Shown: positions 42,635-51,014 of the stretch, piece after piece | Layout of the letters: each line of letters starts with the position of its first letter | How positions within the stretch are numbered: position 1 is the stretch's first letter | Source: an uncultured Lentibacter sp. | Lineage (GTDB): Bacteria; Pseudomonadota; Alphaproteobacteria; Rhodobacterales; Rhodobacteraceae | NCBI GenBank assembly: GCA_947497495.1 | Contig: CANMGT010000001.1 | Coordinates: forward strand, 558,001-622,000 | DNA length: 64,000 bases | Direction: 5' to 3' | Notes under the pieces: generated by a model | The model's input: only the letters and a program-made list of their open reading frames with translations | The model's database searches: none | Told to the model about the DNA's origin: nothing | Position numbers and translations under genes: made by a program

Positions 42635-43396
42635 TCAGCGCGGCGGCAGGCGGACAGCGCCGTCAAGCCTGATTGTCGTTCCGTTGAGGAACGGATTGGT
42701 CACGATTTGCTCTGCCAGCAGCGCAAATTCGTTCGGGTCACCCAAACGTGACGGAAAGGGGATATTGGCCGTGATCTGCGCGGCAACCTCTTCAGGCAGG
42801 CCTTCCATCATCGGCGTGTGAAATAGCCCTGGAGCAATCGACATCACGCGAATGCCGCTGCGAGCAAATTCGCGCGCCGCTGGCAAGCACATCGAAGCGA
42901 TCGCGCCCTTGGAGGCGGCATAGGCCGCTTGGCCCAACTGCCCGTCCTGATAGGCGACCGAGGAAGTGTTGATGATCACACCGCGCTCACCGTCTTTCAT
43001 CGGCTCGGCTTCCATCATTCGGCGCGCGGCATGTGTCATCACGTTGTAAGTGCCAAACAGGTTCACAGCCAAAGTGCGCTGAAACACGTCAAACGAAGGC
43101 TTGCCTTCACGGCCAACGATCCGCGCCGCCATGCCCACGCCCGCGCAGTTGACTGCCATCCGCAGCGCGCCGAGTTGCGCCTCAACTTCAGCCAGCGCTG
43201 CGTCAACTGCAGCTTCGTCGCTGACGTCGGCCTGCACAGCCATGCCACCTATCTCATCCGCAGCAGCCTCTGCTTTCGCTCCGTCATAATCAAGCAAAGC
43301 AACGCGCGCACCCTTGGCCGCAAGATGCCGCGCTGTCGCTGCTCCCAAGCCGCTTGCCCCGCCTGTGACAACAGCCACCTGTCCTTCGATTCTCAT
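42635..43396 (-). CDS. short-chain dehydrogenase (3-hydroxyacyl-CoA dehydrogenase type)
   Basis: 253 residues, classical SDR. The cofactor loop TGGASGLGAATARHLA (about 12-27, TGxxxGxG) and catalytic S-x-Y-AASK (SSVAYQDGQLGQAAYAASKG) are present. The sequence resembles HSD10-type 3-hydroxyacyl-CoA dehydrogenases. In this operon it would oxidise the beta-hydroxy-phenylpropanoyl-CoA to the beta-keto form (CouN-like role). First gene of the operon, 165 bp from the divergent ligase gene. Confidence 0.88.
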   Translation of the reverse strand: MRIEGQVAVVTGGASGLGAATARHLAAKGARVALLDYDGAKAEAAADEIGGMAVQADVSDEAAVDAALAEVEAQLGALRMAVNCAGVGMAARIVGREGKPSFDVFQRTLAVNLFGTYNVMTHAARRMMEAEPMKDGERGVIINTSSVAYQDGQLGQAAYAASKGAIASMCLPAAREFARSGIRVMSIAPGLFHTPMMEGLPEEVAAQITANIPFPSRLGDPNEFALLAEQIVTNPFLNGTTIRLDGAVRLPPR

Positions 43397-43437
43397 GTGC
43401 CACTCCTAAGTTTGCAGTGAGTAATTCGGTGAATATA

Positions 43438-43524
43438 GTTATTTTCGATAACAATATATTGAGTTCAGCGCAGGCGCAACGAAAACTATATGTGGACAAT
43501 AATTGATATGTAAAATAACAATAT
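43438..43524. promoter_or_regulatory. MarR-operator-like sites between SDR and ligase genes
   Basis: An inverted repeat GTTAT-TTTCG-ATAAC (43438-43452) and two direct copies of ATAACAATAT (43448-43457 and 43515-43524, 67 bp apart) lie in the AT-rich divergent promoter. The repeated word suggests one regulator, probably the operon's own MarR, controls both directions. Confidence 0.45.
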
Positions 43525-43561
43525 TCGTTAACGCAGTTCTTCGCGCGAATCGGAGCCCGAA

Positions 43562-45352
43562 ATGAAGCACAATGCAACACAGACGAACCCTGACTTTTGG
43601 TCGCCGGAATTCACATATGAACGCCGCGACGACGGGACCGTCTTGATGCGGCAACGCGACGAACTGCCAGCGCATATGCCCGTGCTGGCCGACTATCTCG
43701 ACAAATGGGCCGACGAGACCCCCGACCGTGACTGGCTTGCGCGCCGTGGCGAAGACGGCAACTGGCAGCGCATCACCTATGGCGCGGCACGCGACAAAGC
43801 CGCAGCCTTAGGCTCGGCCCTGCTCGCCATGGGTTTGGGGCCAGACAGGCCGCTTCTAATCCTGTCCGAGAACAGCCTCGAGCACGGGCTGCTCGGCCTT
43901 GCCTGCGCCTATGTCGGCATCCCTTTCGCGCCGATCTCGCCCGCTTACTCACTGGTGTCCAAAGGGGCCGAGAAGGCTAAGTCCATCGTCGATCTGCTCA
44001 AGCCCGGCGCGATCTTCGCGGATGATGGCGAGATGTTTGCTAGCGCATTGGACGTCCTTGCCAGCGACGGCTGCAAGGTTATCAACACGCGCAACCTTGT
44101 CTCGGGCGCGGTGTCCTTCGCCGATCTCGCAAGCCACACGCCAGACGAAGTAGGCGCTGCCGCCCGCGCTGCCCTGAACGCAGAAACGGTTGTGAAATAC
44201 CTGTTCACATCGGGTTCCACTGGCTCTCCCAAGGCCGTGATCAACACCAACCGCATGATCTGCGCCATGCAGACAATGCTGCGCGACTTCTACCGCTTCG
44301 CCCAAACAGAGCCGCCCGTCACAGTTGACTGGGCACCCTGGAACCACACGGCTGGCGGCAACAACGACTTCTACTTTATCCTGACAAACGGCGGCACCTT
44401 CTACCTAGATGATGGCCGCCCGATGCCCGGCGCGTTTGACGAAACCCTGCGCGCCCTCAGAGACGTGGCCTGCAACTGGTATTTCAATGTTCCCGTCGGC
44501 TACGACATGCTGGTGAAAGAACTCGAAAAAGACCCAGAGCTGGCGCGCGTTTTCTTCTCCAAGCTCAAAGTCATGTTCTACGCCGGAGCTGGCATGGCGC
44601 AGCACACCTGGGACAGGCTGATTGCCCTTGGCAAACAATACACAGGCCGCGAAATTTTGCTGACAACAGCTTTGGGCGCGACAGAAACAGCCCCCTTCGC
44701 AATGGGCTGGGCGGAGTTGGAAGACAAAGCCGGAAAAGTCGGCGTGCCCGCGCGCGGCCTGACGCTGAAGCTGGTGCCCACTGACGGCAAACTTGAAGCG
44801 CGCCTTAAAGGCCCGTCCATCACACCCGGCTACTACGGCGACCCAGAAAAAACCGCCGAGGTTTTTGACGAAGAAGGCTTCTACTGTCTGGGCGACGCCC
44901 TGCGCCCCGCCGACCCTGATGACTTCTCCCGCGGCTTCTACTTTGATGGCCGCGTAGCCGAGAACTTCAAGCTCTCAACGGGCACATGGGTCACTGTCGG
45001 GGCGGTGCGCGCCAAACTTGTTGACGCATTCGCCGGCCTCATTCGTGATGCCGTGATCGTGGGTGAAAACGAAGCCCAACTTGGCGCGCTTCTCTGGGTT
45101 TCAGACAGCGCGCACCAGATGGCGCCTGCCGATCTGAACCAAGCCCTATCCGAGCGCCTCAAAGAGGCCGCGAGCACTGCAACAGGCTCGGCCAGCCGCG
45201 TGCGACGCGCTATGATTTTACCGCATGCGCCCAGTTTTGACAAAGGCGAGCTGACAGAAAAAGGCAGCCTCAACCAGCGCGCTATGCGAATGCACAACAC
45301 TGAGCTAGCCTCGAAGCTCTACAATGCGGAAGACGATATTTTCAAAGCCTAA
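43562..45352 (+). CDS. feruloyl-CoA synthetase-like AMP-forming acyl-CoA ligase
   Basis: 596 residues. The AMP-binding P-loop FTSGSTGSPKAVINT, the adenylation core ATETAP (TALGATETAPFAMGW) and the C-terminal EDDIF end are present, with DKGELTEKGSLNQRAM carrying the catalytic Lys. Roseobacter genes of this length and sequence are annotated as feruloyl-CoA synthase. It would activate a hydroxycinnamate or phenylpropionate as CoA thioester, the first step for the operon opposite. Followed by tctC after 24 bp. Confidence 0.85.
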   Translation: MKHNATQTNPDFWSPEFTYERRDDGTVLMRQRDELPAHMPVLADYLDKWADETPDRDWLARRGEDGNWQRITYGAARDKAAALGSALLAMGLGPDRPLLILSENSLEHGLLGLACAYVGIPFAPISPAYSLVSKGAEKAKSIVDLLKPGAIFADDGEMFASALDVLASDGCKVINTRNLVSGAVSFADLASHTPDEVGAAARAALNAETVVKYLFTSGSTGSPKAVINTNRMICAMQTMLRDFYRFAQTEPPVTVDWAPWNHTAGGNNDFYFILTNGGTFYLDDGRPMPGAFDETLRALRDVACNWYFNVPVGYDMLVKELEKDPELARVFFSKLKVMFYAGAGMAQHTWDRLIALGKQYTGREILLTTALGATETAPFAMGWAELEDKAGKVGVPARGLTLKLVPTDGKLEARLKGPSITPGYYGDPEKTAEVFDEEGFYCLGDALRPADPDDFSRGFYFDGRVAENFKLSTGTWVTVGAVRAKLVDAFAGLIRDAVIVGENEAQLGALLWVSDSAHQMAPADLNQALSERLKEAASTATGSASRVRRAMILPHAPSFDKGELTEKGSLNQRAMRMHNTELASKLYNAEDDIFKA

Positions 45353-45376
45353 AAACAATAGACGGGAGGAACTACA

Positions 45377-46324
45377 ATGAAACTGAAGTCAAAACTACTT
45401 GCCCTTGGCGCCAGCGCGCTACTGGCTTTCGCAACACCGGCCTTTGCCGAAGACTGGGCGCCAGACGGTCCACTAACGATCCAGATCGGCTTTGGCGCAG
45501 GCGGCTCAACCGACACGATGGGCCGCGTTCTCGCCAAGGTCATGAAAGACAACACCGGCTGGAACGTTATCGTCGAAAACAAACCCGGCGGCGGCGGCGT
45601 CGCCATGTTCACGGGCCTCTCACAGCGGCCTGCAACAGGCAACGTTGTCGGTATGGGCGTCAGCATTCCGGTGCTCGTTCAGCTCGTGAACCGCGGCGAC
45701 CAACTGCCATTTGACCTCGAAAGCTTTGACTACCTCGGAACCGTCGCGAAGGCCGAGCTGGCGCTTGTTGCCAGCAAGGATGCGCCGTTTGACGATCTGG
45801 AAGGCATGGTCACCTATGCCAAAGAGCAAGGCACGCTGCCTGTCGCCACAATGGCGCCACCGCAAGTTCTGATCATGAACCAAACCAAAGCCGCGACAGG
45901 GGCCGAGTTTAACCTGGTCACAGCCGATGGCGGCGCGGAAGTCATGAAGCTCATCCTTGGCGGTCAGGTTCTCGCGGGCTTTGGCTCAGGCGAGCAGTTT
46001 CCCTATCTGGAATCAGGTGACATGAAAGTCATCGCGGGCGCAAACCAAACGCGCCTGAGCTTCGCGCCCGATGTCAAAACCTTCATCGAAAGTGGCGTGA
46101 ACGCCTACGTTGACCCTGTCTTCTTTCTGGCGATGAAAGCGGGAACAGACCCTGAAGCAACGAAAGCAATCGCATCGGCAATCGACGCGGCGATAACCGC
46201 GCCCGAGTTTGTCGAGATCGTTCAGAACGCCGTCAAAGGCGCGCCTGTCAACATGGGCGCCGAGGGTACCAAAAAGATGATGGTCGACGGCTTGGCCAAC
46301 GCGAAAGTTCTCTTCGCCAAATAA
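45377..46324 (+). CDS. tctC: TctC-type periplasmic solute-binding protein (Bug family)
   Basis: 315 residues with a signal peptide (1-24, ATPAFA). The mature start EDWAPDGPLTIQIGFGAGGSTDTMGR and GWNVIVENKPGGGGVAMF are family signatures. It binds the carboxylate for the TctBA transporter encoded downstream. The ligase gene just upstream suggests an aromatic acid substrate. A strong hairpin separates it from tctB. Confidence 0.9.
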   Translation: MKLKSKLLALGASALLAFATPAFAEDWAPDGPLTIQIGFGAGGSTDTMGRVLAKVMKDNTGWNVIVENKPGGGGVAMFTGLSQRPATGNVVGMGVSIPVLVQLVNRGDQLPFDLESFDYLGTVAKAELALVASKDAPFDDLEGMVTYAKEQGTLPVATMAPPQVLIMNQTKAATGAEFNLVTADGGAEVMKLILGGQVLAGFGSGEQFPYLESGDMKVIAGANQTRLSFAPDVKTFIESGVNAYVDPVFFLAMKAGTDPEATKAIASAIDAAITAPEFVEIVQNAVKGAPVNMGAEGTKKMMVDGLANAKVLFAK

Positions 46325-46331
46325 GTGAACG

Positions 46332-46358
46332 CGCCCCGCTGCTTTTGGTGGCGGGGCG
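46332..46358 (+). terminator. intercistronic hairpin between tctC and tctB
   Basis: CGCCCCGC and GCGGGGCG form a perfect 8-bp stem with an 11-base loop, 8 bases after the tctC stop. A short T-rich stretch follows. It probably gives partial termination or mRNA stabilisation, so the binding protein is made in excess of the membrane subunits, as is common in such operons. Confidence 0.55.
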
Positions 46359-46381
46359 TTTGCATTTGTTGGGAGGAACAA

Positions 46382-46807
46382 ATGAATATTTCCGCTGATC
46401 GCGCCTCTGGCGTCTTCTTCTTGCTCTTCGGGCTGGCGATGTATTTCGCAGTGAACCCGAACTACATCGAAGCTGTTGAGAGCGGCAACATCGCCCCAAG
46501 AACACTTCCTGACACAGTCTCGATCATCATCGCGATCTGTGGCGCAGTGCTGGTGATCAAGCCAACAGATCAACGCGTTCGCAACCCTGTGCTCATGGCA
46601 AAAACGGGCTTCTACATTGTCCTGCTGTCCGTCGGCATCTACGCGATGTCATGGTTTGGATTTGAATATGTCGCACCACTTCTCGCCTTCGCGATCATGT
46701 GGTTCATAGGCGAGCGGCGGCCGTTTTGGCTAGGCCTCGGCGTTGTCGGAATGCCCCTGCTCATCTGGTATCTCGTCACCCAACTGCTGGGCCGAGCCCT
46801 GCCCTAA
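46382..46807 (+). CDS. tctB: TctB small membrane subunit
   Basis: 141 residues from the ATG at 46382 (GGGAGG ribosome site). Four short membrane helices (about 8-27, 39-57, 73-91, 95-137 region) match TctB. It is followed by tctA after 11 bases. TctB is required for transport with TctA and TctC. Confidence 0.88.
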   Translation: MNISADRASGVFFLLFGLAMYFAVNPNYIEAVESGNIAPRTLPDTVSIIIAICGAVLVIKPTDQRVRNPVLMAKTGFYIVLLSVGIYAMSWFGFEYVAPLLAFAIMWFIGERRPFWLGLGVVGMPLLIWYLVTQLLGRALP

Positions 46808-46818
46808 GGAGCGCTAGC

Positions 46819-48321
46819 ATGGTTGATTTCTCCATAATCCTCGCCGGATTTTCAGACGCGTTTACGCTCTTCAATCTGGCCTTTGTTCTCTTTGGCGTCG
46901 TGTTGGGGCAGTTCGTTGGCGCTGTCCCCGGCATTGGGCCGATCATGGCCATGGCGATCGCTATTCCATTCACTTTCGGGCTCGACCCGCTGCCAGCCAT
47001 CGCCTTTCTTGTCGGCGTCAACAAAGGCGGCCTTGTCGGCGGCGCCGTGCCTGCGGTTCTGATGAACACCCCCGGCACACCCGACGCCGCCGCGACAGCC
47101 CTAGACGGGAACCCGCTCGCGCGTCAGGGCAAGCCGCTGAAGGCAACCAAAATGGCGCTGTTCTCGTCGGTGACCGGCGACACTTTCAGCGACATTGTCC
47201 TGATCACGGTTTCTGCACCTCTGGCCGTCCTCGCCCTGAAAATGGGGCCAATCGAAGTTGTCGCCCTGATGATCTTCGCCTTCTCGATCCTCGCTGGATT
47301 GATCGGAAACTCGCTCACCAAAGGCATCATCGCCGCCATGCTCGGCTTGCTCGTGGCCTCTGTCGGCCAAGATCCGGAAAACTACACACCTCGCCTGATC
47401 TTCGGCTACTGGGATCTCTTTGACGGCCTCCCGCTGCCTTCGGTGGCCATCGGCATGCTGGCGATCTCCGAGATCCTGCATCGCCTGTCAGAGGCGCACG
47501 GAAACGTCCGCGCCGCTGTTTCTACAGAAGACACCGGCAACCCTGACGACAAGCGCGTGAGCTGGGCTGAATACTGGTCGTGCCGCTATGTCATGCTGCG
47601 CGGCGCAACCATCGGCACAATTCTCGGCGCGCTTCCCGGCATTGGCTCAACCGCTGCGGCCTTCATGTCCTACGCCATGACGAAAGCCGCCTCGAAAGAC
47701 CCTGCAAGTTTCGGCAAAGGCAACATCCAAGGCATCGCGGCCTCCGAGTCAGCCAACTCGGCCGTCGTCGGTGCAAACCTGATTCCGCTGCTCACACTAG
47801 GCATTCCCGGAAGCGTTGGCGCGGCGCTTATCATCAGCGCATTCATGATACACGGCATGCAGCCCGGGCCTTTGCTGTTCGAAAACCAAGGCCGGCTTGT
47901 CTATGGGCTATTCGGCGCGATGCTGATGGCAAATTTCGTCAACCTATGGGTTGGCCAACTTGGGTTACGCCTTTGGGTCAAAGTCGTTTCAGCGCCGGAA
48001 TCAATCATATTCTCATCTGCTCTATTGCTCTGCTTTGTTGGCGTCGCCATGGCCACCAGCGGCCTGTTCGGGGTCGCCATCATGCTGATCTTCGCAGTCC
48101 TCGGATACCTCATGGCAAGCTTTGGTTATTCGCTGGTGATCTTCATCATCGCGTTCTTCCTCGGGCCGCGCTTTGAGAAATCTATCGCTCAATCACTGGC
48201 TCTAACAAATGGTGATCTGACACAGATTTTCAGAAGCCCTGTCGCGGTTATGCTGCTGTTGCTTTCGGTCGCCTCGGTTGTCTTCTTTCTGCGCAGCAAC
48301 GCACAGAGTGAAGCGCGCTAA
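46819..48321 (+). CDS. tctA: TctA large transport subunit
   Basis: 500 residues from the ATG at 46819 (AAGGAG site). Many membrane helices and the TctA signatures GAVPGIGPIMAMAIAIPFTFGLDPLPAIAFLVGV and ALPGIGSTAAAFMSYAMTK are visible. It forms the channel of the tripartite tricarboxylate transporter, driven by the proton or sodium gradient. Last gene of ligase-tctCBA. Confidence 0.93.
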   Translation: MVDFSIILAGFSDAFTLFNLAFVLFGVVLGQFVGAVPGIGPIMAMAIAIPFTFGLDPLPAIAFLVGVNKGGLVGGAVPAVLMNTPGTPDAAATALDGNPLARQGKPLKATKMALFSSVTGDTFSDIVLITVSAPLAVLALKMGPIEVVALMIFAFSILAGLIGNSLTKGIIAAMLGLLVASVGQDPENYTPRLIFGYWDLFDGLPLPSVAIGMLAISEILHRLSEAHGNVRAAVSTEDTGNPDDKRVSWAEYWSCRYVMLRGATIGTILGALPGIGSTAAAFMSYAMTKAASKDPASFGKGNIQGIAASESANSAVVGANLIPLLTLGIPGSVGAALIISAFMIHGMQPGPLLFENQGRLVYGLFGAMLMANFVNLWVGQLGLRLWVKVVSAPESIIFSSALLLCFVGVAMATSGLFGVAIMLIFAVLGYLMASFGYSLVIFIIAFFLGPRFEKSIAQSLALTNGDLTQIFRSPVAVMLLLLSVASVVFFLRSNAQSEAR

Positions 48322-48332
48322 GGTTGCAATCC

Positions 48333-48359
48333 GGCCAGTGGCATGCTTTGTCGCTGGCC
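48333..48359. terminator. possible bidirectional hairpin between tctA and the MBL gene
   Basis: GGCCAG (48333-48338) and CTGGCC (48354-48359) with flanking repeats can form a short stem. It lies between the convergent stops of tctA and the MBL protein gene. No strong U-run, so weak evidence. Confidence 0.3.
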
Positions 48360-48373
48360 AGTGGCCTAAAGCC

Positions 48374-49282
48374 TCACTCCCACTCCATCTGCTGAAACGC
48401 TGTCTGGGCATTGCGCCCTGCAAGGCTGTCAAACTGCTCGAGATAAGTGAAGGCTGACTGGTCAACTTTCGGAGCCGCGATGATGTCGCCGCCTTCCTCA
48501 ATCAATGCGCTGATCTGCCTGCGCAGATTCATCAGATAGTCATAAGTATCGCGCGTTGCGTGTTCCAGCGTCGTCGCGCTGCCGTGGCCCGGCACAAGGT
48601 GCTTGGGCTCAAGCGCGGCAACCGCCTCAAAGCTGGCAGGCCAAGCACTGATCGAGCTTTGCTCGCCAACACCCAGAATGCGCTCAACATAGACAATGTC
48701 TCCGGTGAAAACCGTTGACTTGTCAGCCAGCCAGACAAAACTGTCGCCTGGCGTATGCGCTGCGCCGACATGGCTGATCTCGATCGTCTCGCCGCCAAGT
48801 TCAAGCGTGTAGCTTGCGTCAAACACGGTGTCAGCGGTGCTTGGCTCCGTGCCCTCAAGGCCCGGGCCGATAAGCTGCGCAAGGCCCGACATCTGCATCG
48901 AGCCGCGTGCGTCATGGTCGGCCACAGCCGCAGCAGAGGCGATCACTTCAGCGCCCTGTGCCTGCCAATATCCGTTGCCAAGCCAGCGGTGGTCTTGGCC
49001 GCCGGTGTTGATCACAAACTTGACGCTCACATCCGTGACGCTTTGAACCGCAGTATGCAAAGCCTCGGCCCCTTTCCAAGAGCCGCCCGGATCAACCAGA
49101 ACCGCGCCGTCAGCTGTCACGATCAAGCCAAACGTCGCGTTGTTGGCAAGGTTCTCGGGGTTGCGTTGCACCTTCTCGCCAACGATGGCCCAAACCCCGT
49201 CTGTGACTGGTTGCACAACAAGCCCTTCAGCCGCCAGAAACGTCGGCGCGCACAAAGCCGCCACGAAAAATATGCGCTTCAT
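48374..49282 (-). CDS. MBL-fold protein with an incomplete metal-binding motif
   Basis: 302 residues from the ATG at 49282, overlapping the thioredoxin stop (ATGA). A signal peptide (MKRIFFVAALCAPTFLAAEG) precedes a metallo-beta-lactamase fold: AVLVDPGGSWKGAEAL, HTPGDSFVWLADKSTVFTGDIVYVERILG and GHGSA. The canonical HxHxDH is replaced by TGGQDHRW, so the first two His are missing while the DH pair remains. Either metal binding is altered or activity is lost. It is exported, and co-transcribed with a thioredoxin and an ArsP-type permease. Confidence 0.8.
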   Translation of the reverse strand: MKRIFFVAALCAPTFLAAEGLVVQPVTDGVWAIVGEKVQRNPENLANNATFGLIVTADGAVLVDPGGSWKGAEALHTAVQSVTDVSVKFVINTGGQDHRWLGNGYWQAQGAEVIASAAAVADHDARGSMQMSGLAQLIGPGLEGTEPSTADTVFDASYTLELGGETIEISHVGAAHTPGDSFVWLADKSTVFTGDIVYVERILGVGEQSSISAWPASFEAVAALEPKHLVPGHGSATTLEHATRDTYDYLMNLRRQISALIEEGGDIIAAPKVDQSAFTYLEQFDSLAGRNAQTAFQQMEWE

Positions 49283-49515
49283 GCTGTTAGCCAATCGCTC
49301 AGCTTGGCTTCATCGGGCAAACCGCCCGCATGCACCAGCTTGCCGTCAACCGAAACACCCGGCGTTGACATTACCCCCGCCATCGCGATCTCGCGTGGAT
49401 CGGTGACTTTCTCAACCGCGACTTCAACGCCGAGGCTGGCCGCCGCGTCCTTGAGCATTTGCGCGGTTGTCTCGCAGCGCTTACAGCCGGGGCCGTAGAC
49501 TTTGACAGTTTTCAT
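49279..49515 (-). CDS. small thioredoxin-fold redox protein
   Basis: 78 residues. The active-site motif GPGCKRCETT (CxxC) near the N-terminus and the cis-Pro motif MSTPGVSVDGKLVHAGG are those of the redox-active disulfide protein 2/thioredoxin-like family. It is 11 bases after the permease. In such clusters it is thought to reduce or carry thiol-linked metalloid. Confidence 0.85.
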   Translation of the reverse strand: MKTVKVYGPGCKRCETTAQMLKDAAASLGVEVAVEKVTDPREIAMAGVMSTPGVSVDGKLVHAGGLPDEAKLSDWLTA

Positions 49516-49526
49516 GTTCGCTTCCT

Positions 49527-50585
49527 TCAGAGAATTGCGTTGAATAAAAAGCCGGTGGCAAGGATGCCCGACGCCACCACGGCTATGAAGATACCAATCA
49601 GGCGCAGCTTCAGAACCTGCTTGAGGATGATCATCTCGGGCAGGCTCAGCGCGATGACCGACATCATGAACGCCAGCGTCGTTCCAAGGGCCGCGCCCTT
49701 GCCAAGCAGCGCTTCAACGATGGGGATAGCACCCGCCGCGTTGGTGTACATCGGCACCCCGACAACAACCGCCGCCGGAACCGACCACCAAGCCTCGCCC
49801 CCCATAATCTTGAGCATCATCGCTTCCGGCACATAGCCGTGAATAAGCGCGCCAATGGCGATGCCAAGCACAACCCAGACCCAGACTCTGCTCAGGATCT
49901 CCCGAACCTGCTCAATGCCGATCTTGATCCGGTCAACCAGCGTCAGCCGCTCTTCATCAAGGCCCATTGCAGGGCCAGCGTTCATCTCGCGCACCCAGTC
50001 TTGCAGATACCGCTCAAGCTTCATCTTGCTCATGACCCAGCCCGAAACAGTCGCAATGGAGAACCCGAAAACAAGGTAAATCAAGGCGATTTTCCAACCG
50101 ACGAGACCAAACAGCAGGCCAAGGCCAACTGGGCCAACCATCGGGCCCGCGATGAGGAACGAGAATGTCACGCCAAGCGGCACACCCGCCGAGACAAACC
50201 CGATGAACAGCGGCACAGACGAGCACGAGCAAAACGGCGTCAGAACACCCAGCGCCGCAGCAAGCGGATAGCCCATGATCTCGCGGCGACCAGACAGAAT
50301 GGCGCGGGTTTTTTCGGGGCTAAACCAGCTGCGCAACACTCCGGTCACAAAGACAATCAGCGTCAGCAGCAACAGCACTTTCGGCACGTCATAAAGAAAG
50401 AACGCGATAGCCTCGCCACTGTGGCTATGGCGGGCAACGGGGAAAAGCCCCGTCGCCCATTCCGAAAACGGGATGAGCTGACGATAGAGCATCAGCCAAA
50501 CAGCACCAGCCGCCACGACACCTGCATACCAGTGCCAGTCAGGGTGCGTTTGGGGCGGCTTCATGTCCTGTGTCTCGGTTGTCAT
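49527..50585 (-). CDS. UPF0718/ArsP-type permease
   Basis: 352 residues with about eight membrane helices. The diagnostic Cys cluster PFCSCSSVPLFIGFVSAGVPLGVTFSFLIAGPM is present. ArsP permeases of this family export trivalent organoarsenicals such as methylarsenite. Control by an ArsR gene overlapping the permease start supports a metalloid role, though the substrate is not proven. Confidence 0.85.
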   Translation of the reverse strand: MTTETQDMKPPQTHPDWHWYAGVVAAGAVWLMLYRQLIPFSEWATGLFPVARHSHSGEAIAFFLYDVPKVLLLLTLIVFVTGVLRSWFSPEKTRAILSGRREIMGYPLAAALGVLTPFCSCSSVPLFIGFVSAGVPLGVTFSFLIAGPMVGPVGLGLLFGLVGWKIALIYLVFGFSIATVSGWVMSKMKLERYLQDWVREMNAGPAMGLDEERLTLVDRIKIGIEQVREILSRVWVWVVLGIAIGALIHGYVPEAMMLKIMGGEAWWSVPAAVVVGVPMYTNAAGAIPIVEALLGKGAALGTTLAFMMSVIALSLPEMIILKQVLKLRLIGIFIAVVASGILATGFLFNAIL

Positions 50586-50872
50586 GCTGCGGTCCTCTCT
50601 TGCTCGGGTTCCGCGGCGAGCACGGCTTCAAGCACGCTTGCAATGTTGTCGGGCAGATCTCTTTTGAGACTGTAGCGCACCCACTGTGCATCGCGACGGT
50701 CCGTCACCAGCCCAGCTTGCTTGAGGGTTTGCATATGCCGTGACATCCGGCTCTGCGTCGCGTCGAGAACATGCATCAGCTCACAAACGCAATGCTCGTT
50801 TCCATCCGCCAGCAAACGGATCGTTGCAAGCCGCGTCGGCTCGGCGAGTGCAGAAAGAACAGCTAGAATCAT
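50582..50872 (-). CDS. arsR: ArsR-family metalloid-responsive repressor
   Basis: 96 residues from the ATG at 50872 with a GGGGG ribosome site; a longer frame from 50902 starts inside the operator palindrome and is rejected. The metal-sensing CVC motif NEHCVCELMHVLDATQSRMSRHMQTLKQAGLV is in the recognition-helix region. It overlaps the permease gene by ATGA and represses the permease-thioredoxin-MBL operon until As(III) or a similar metalloid binds. Confidence 0.9.
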   Translation of the reverse strand: MILAVLSALAEPTRLATIRLLADGNEHCVCELMHVLDATQSRMSRHMQTLKQAGLVTDRRDAQWVRYSLKRDLPDNIASVLEAVLAAEPEQERTAA

Positions 50873-50890
50873 GTGAAGCCCCCTTAATGC

Positions 50891-50906
50891 GCTTATGCGC
50901 ATAAGC
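50891..50906. promoter_or_regulatory. ArsR operator candidate, perfect 16-bp palindrome
   Basis: GCTTATGC followed by GCATAAGC is a perfect palindrome 19 bp before the arsR ATG. It resembles typical ArsR/SmtB operators (imperfect inverted repeats overlapping the promoter). Autoregulation of the whole leftward operon is the likely role. Confidence 0.6.
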
Positions 50907-50972
50907 TGGAAGCCTTGCCTTGATCCAAATCAACAGCGGCTGCTCGTAACCGAGCGGGCCTGTTGGCAAAAC

Positions 50973-51005
50973 AGCTCTGCCCCATCTCTCGGACGGGGCA
51001 GAGCT
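50973..51005 (-). terminator. strong terminator-like hairpin after the 1815-aa gene
   Basis: AGCTCTGCCCC and GGGGCAGAGCT make a perfect 11-bp stem with an 11-base loop. On the minus strand it lies 10 bp after the stop of the 1815-residue protein and is followed by GTTTTG. It separates the exported-protein operon from arsR. Confidence 0.75.
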
Positions 51006-51014
51006 TTGGCTGTC

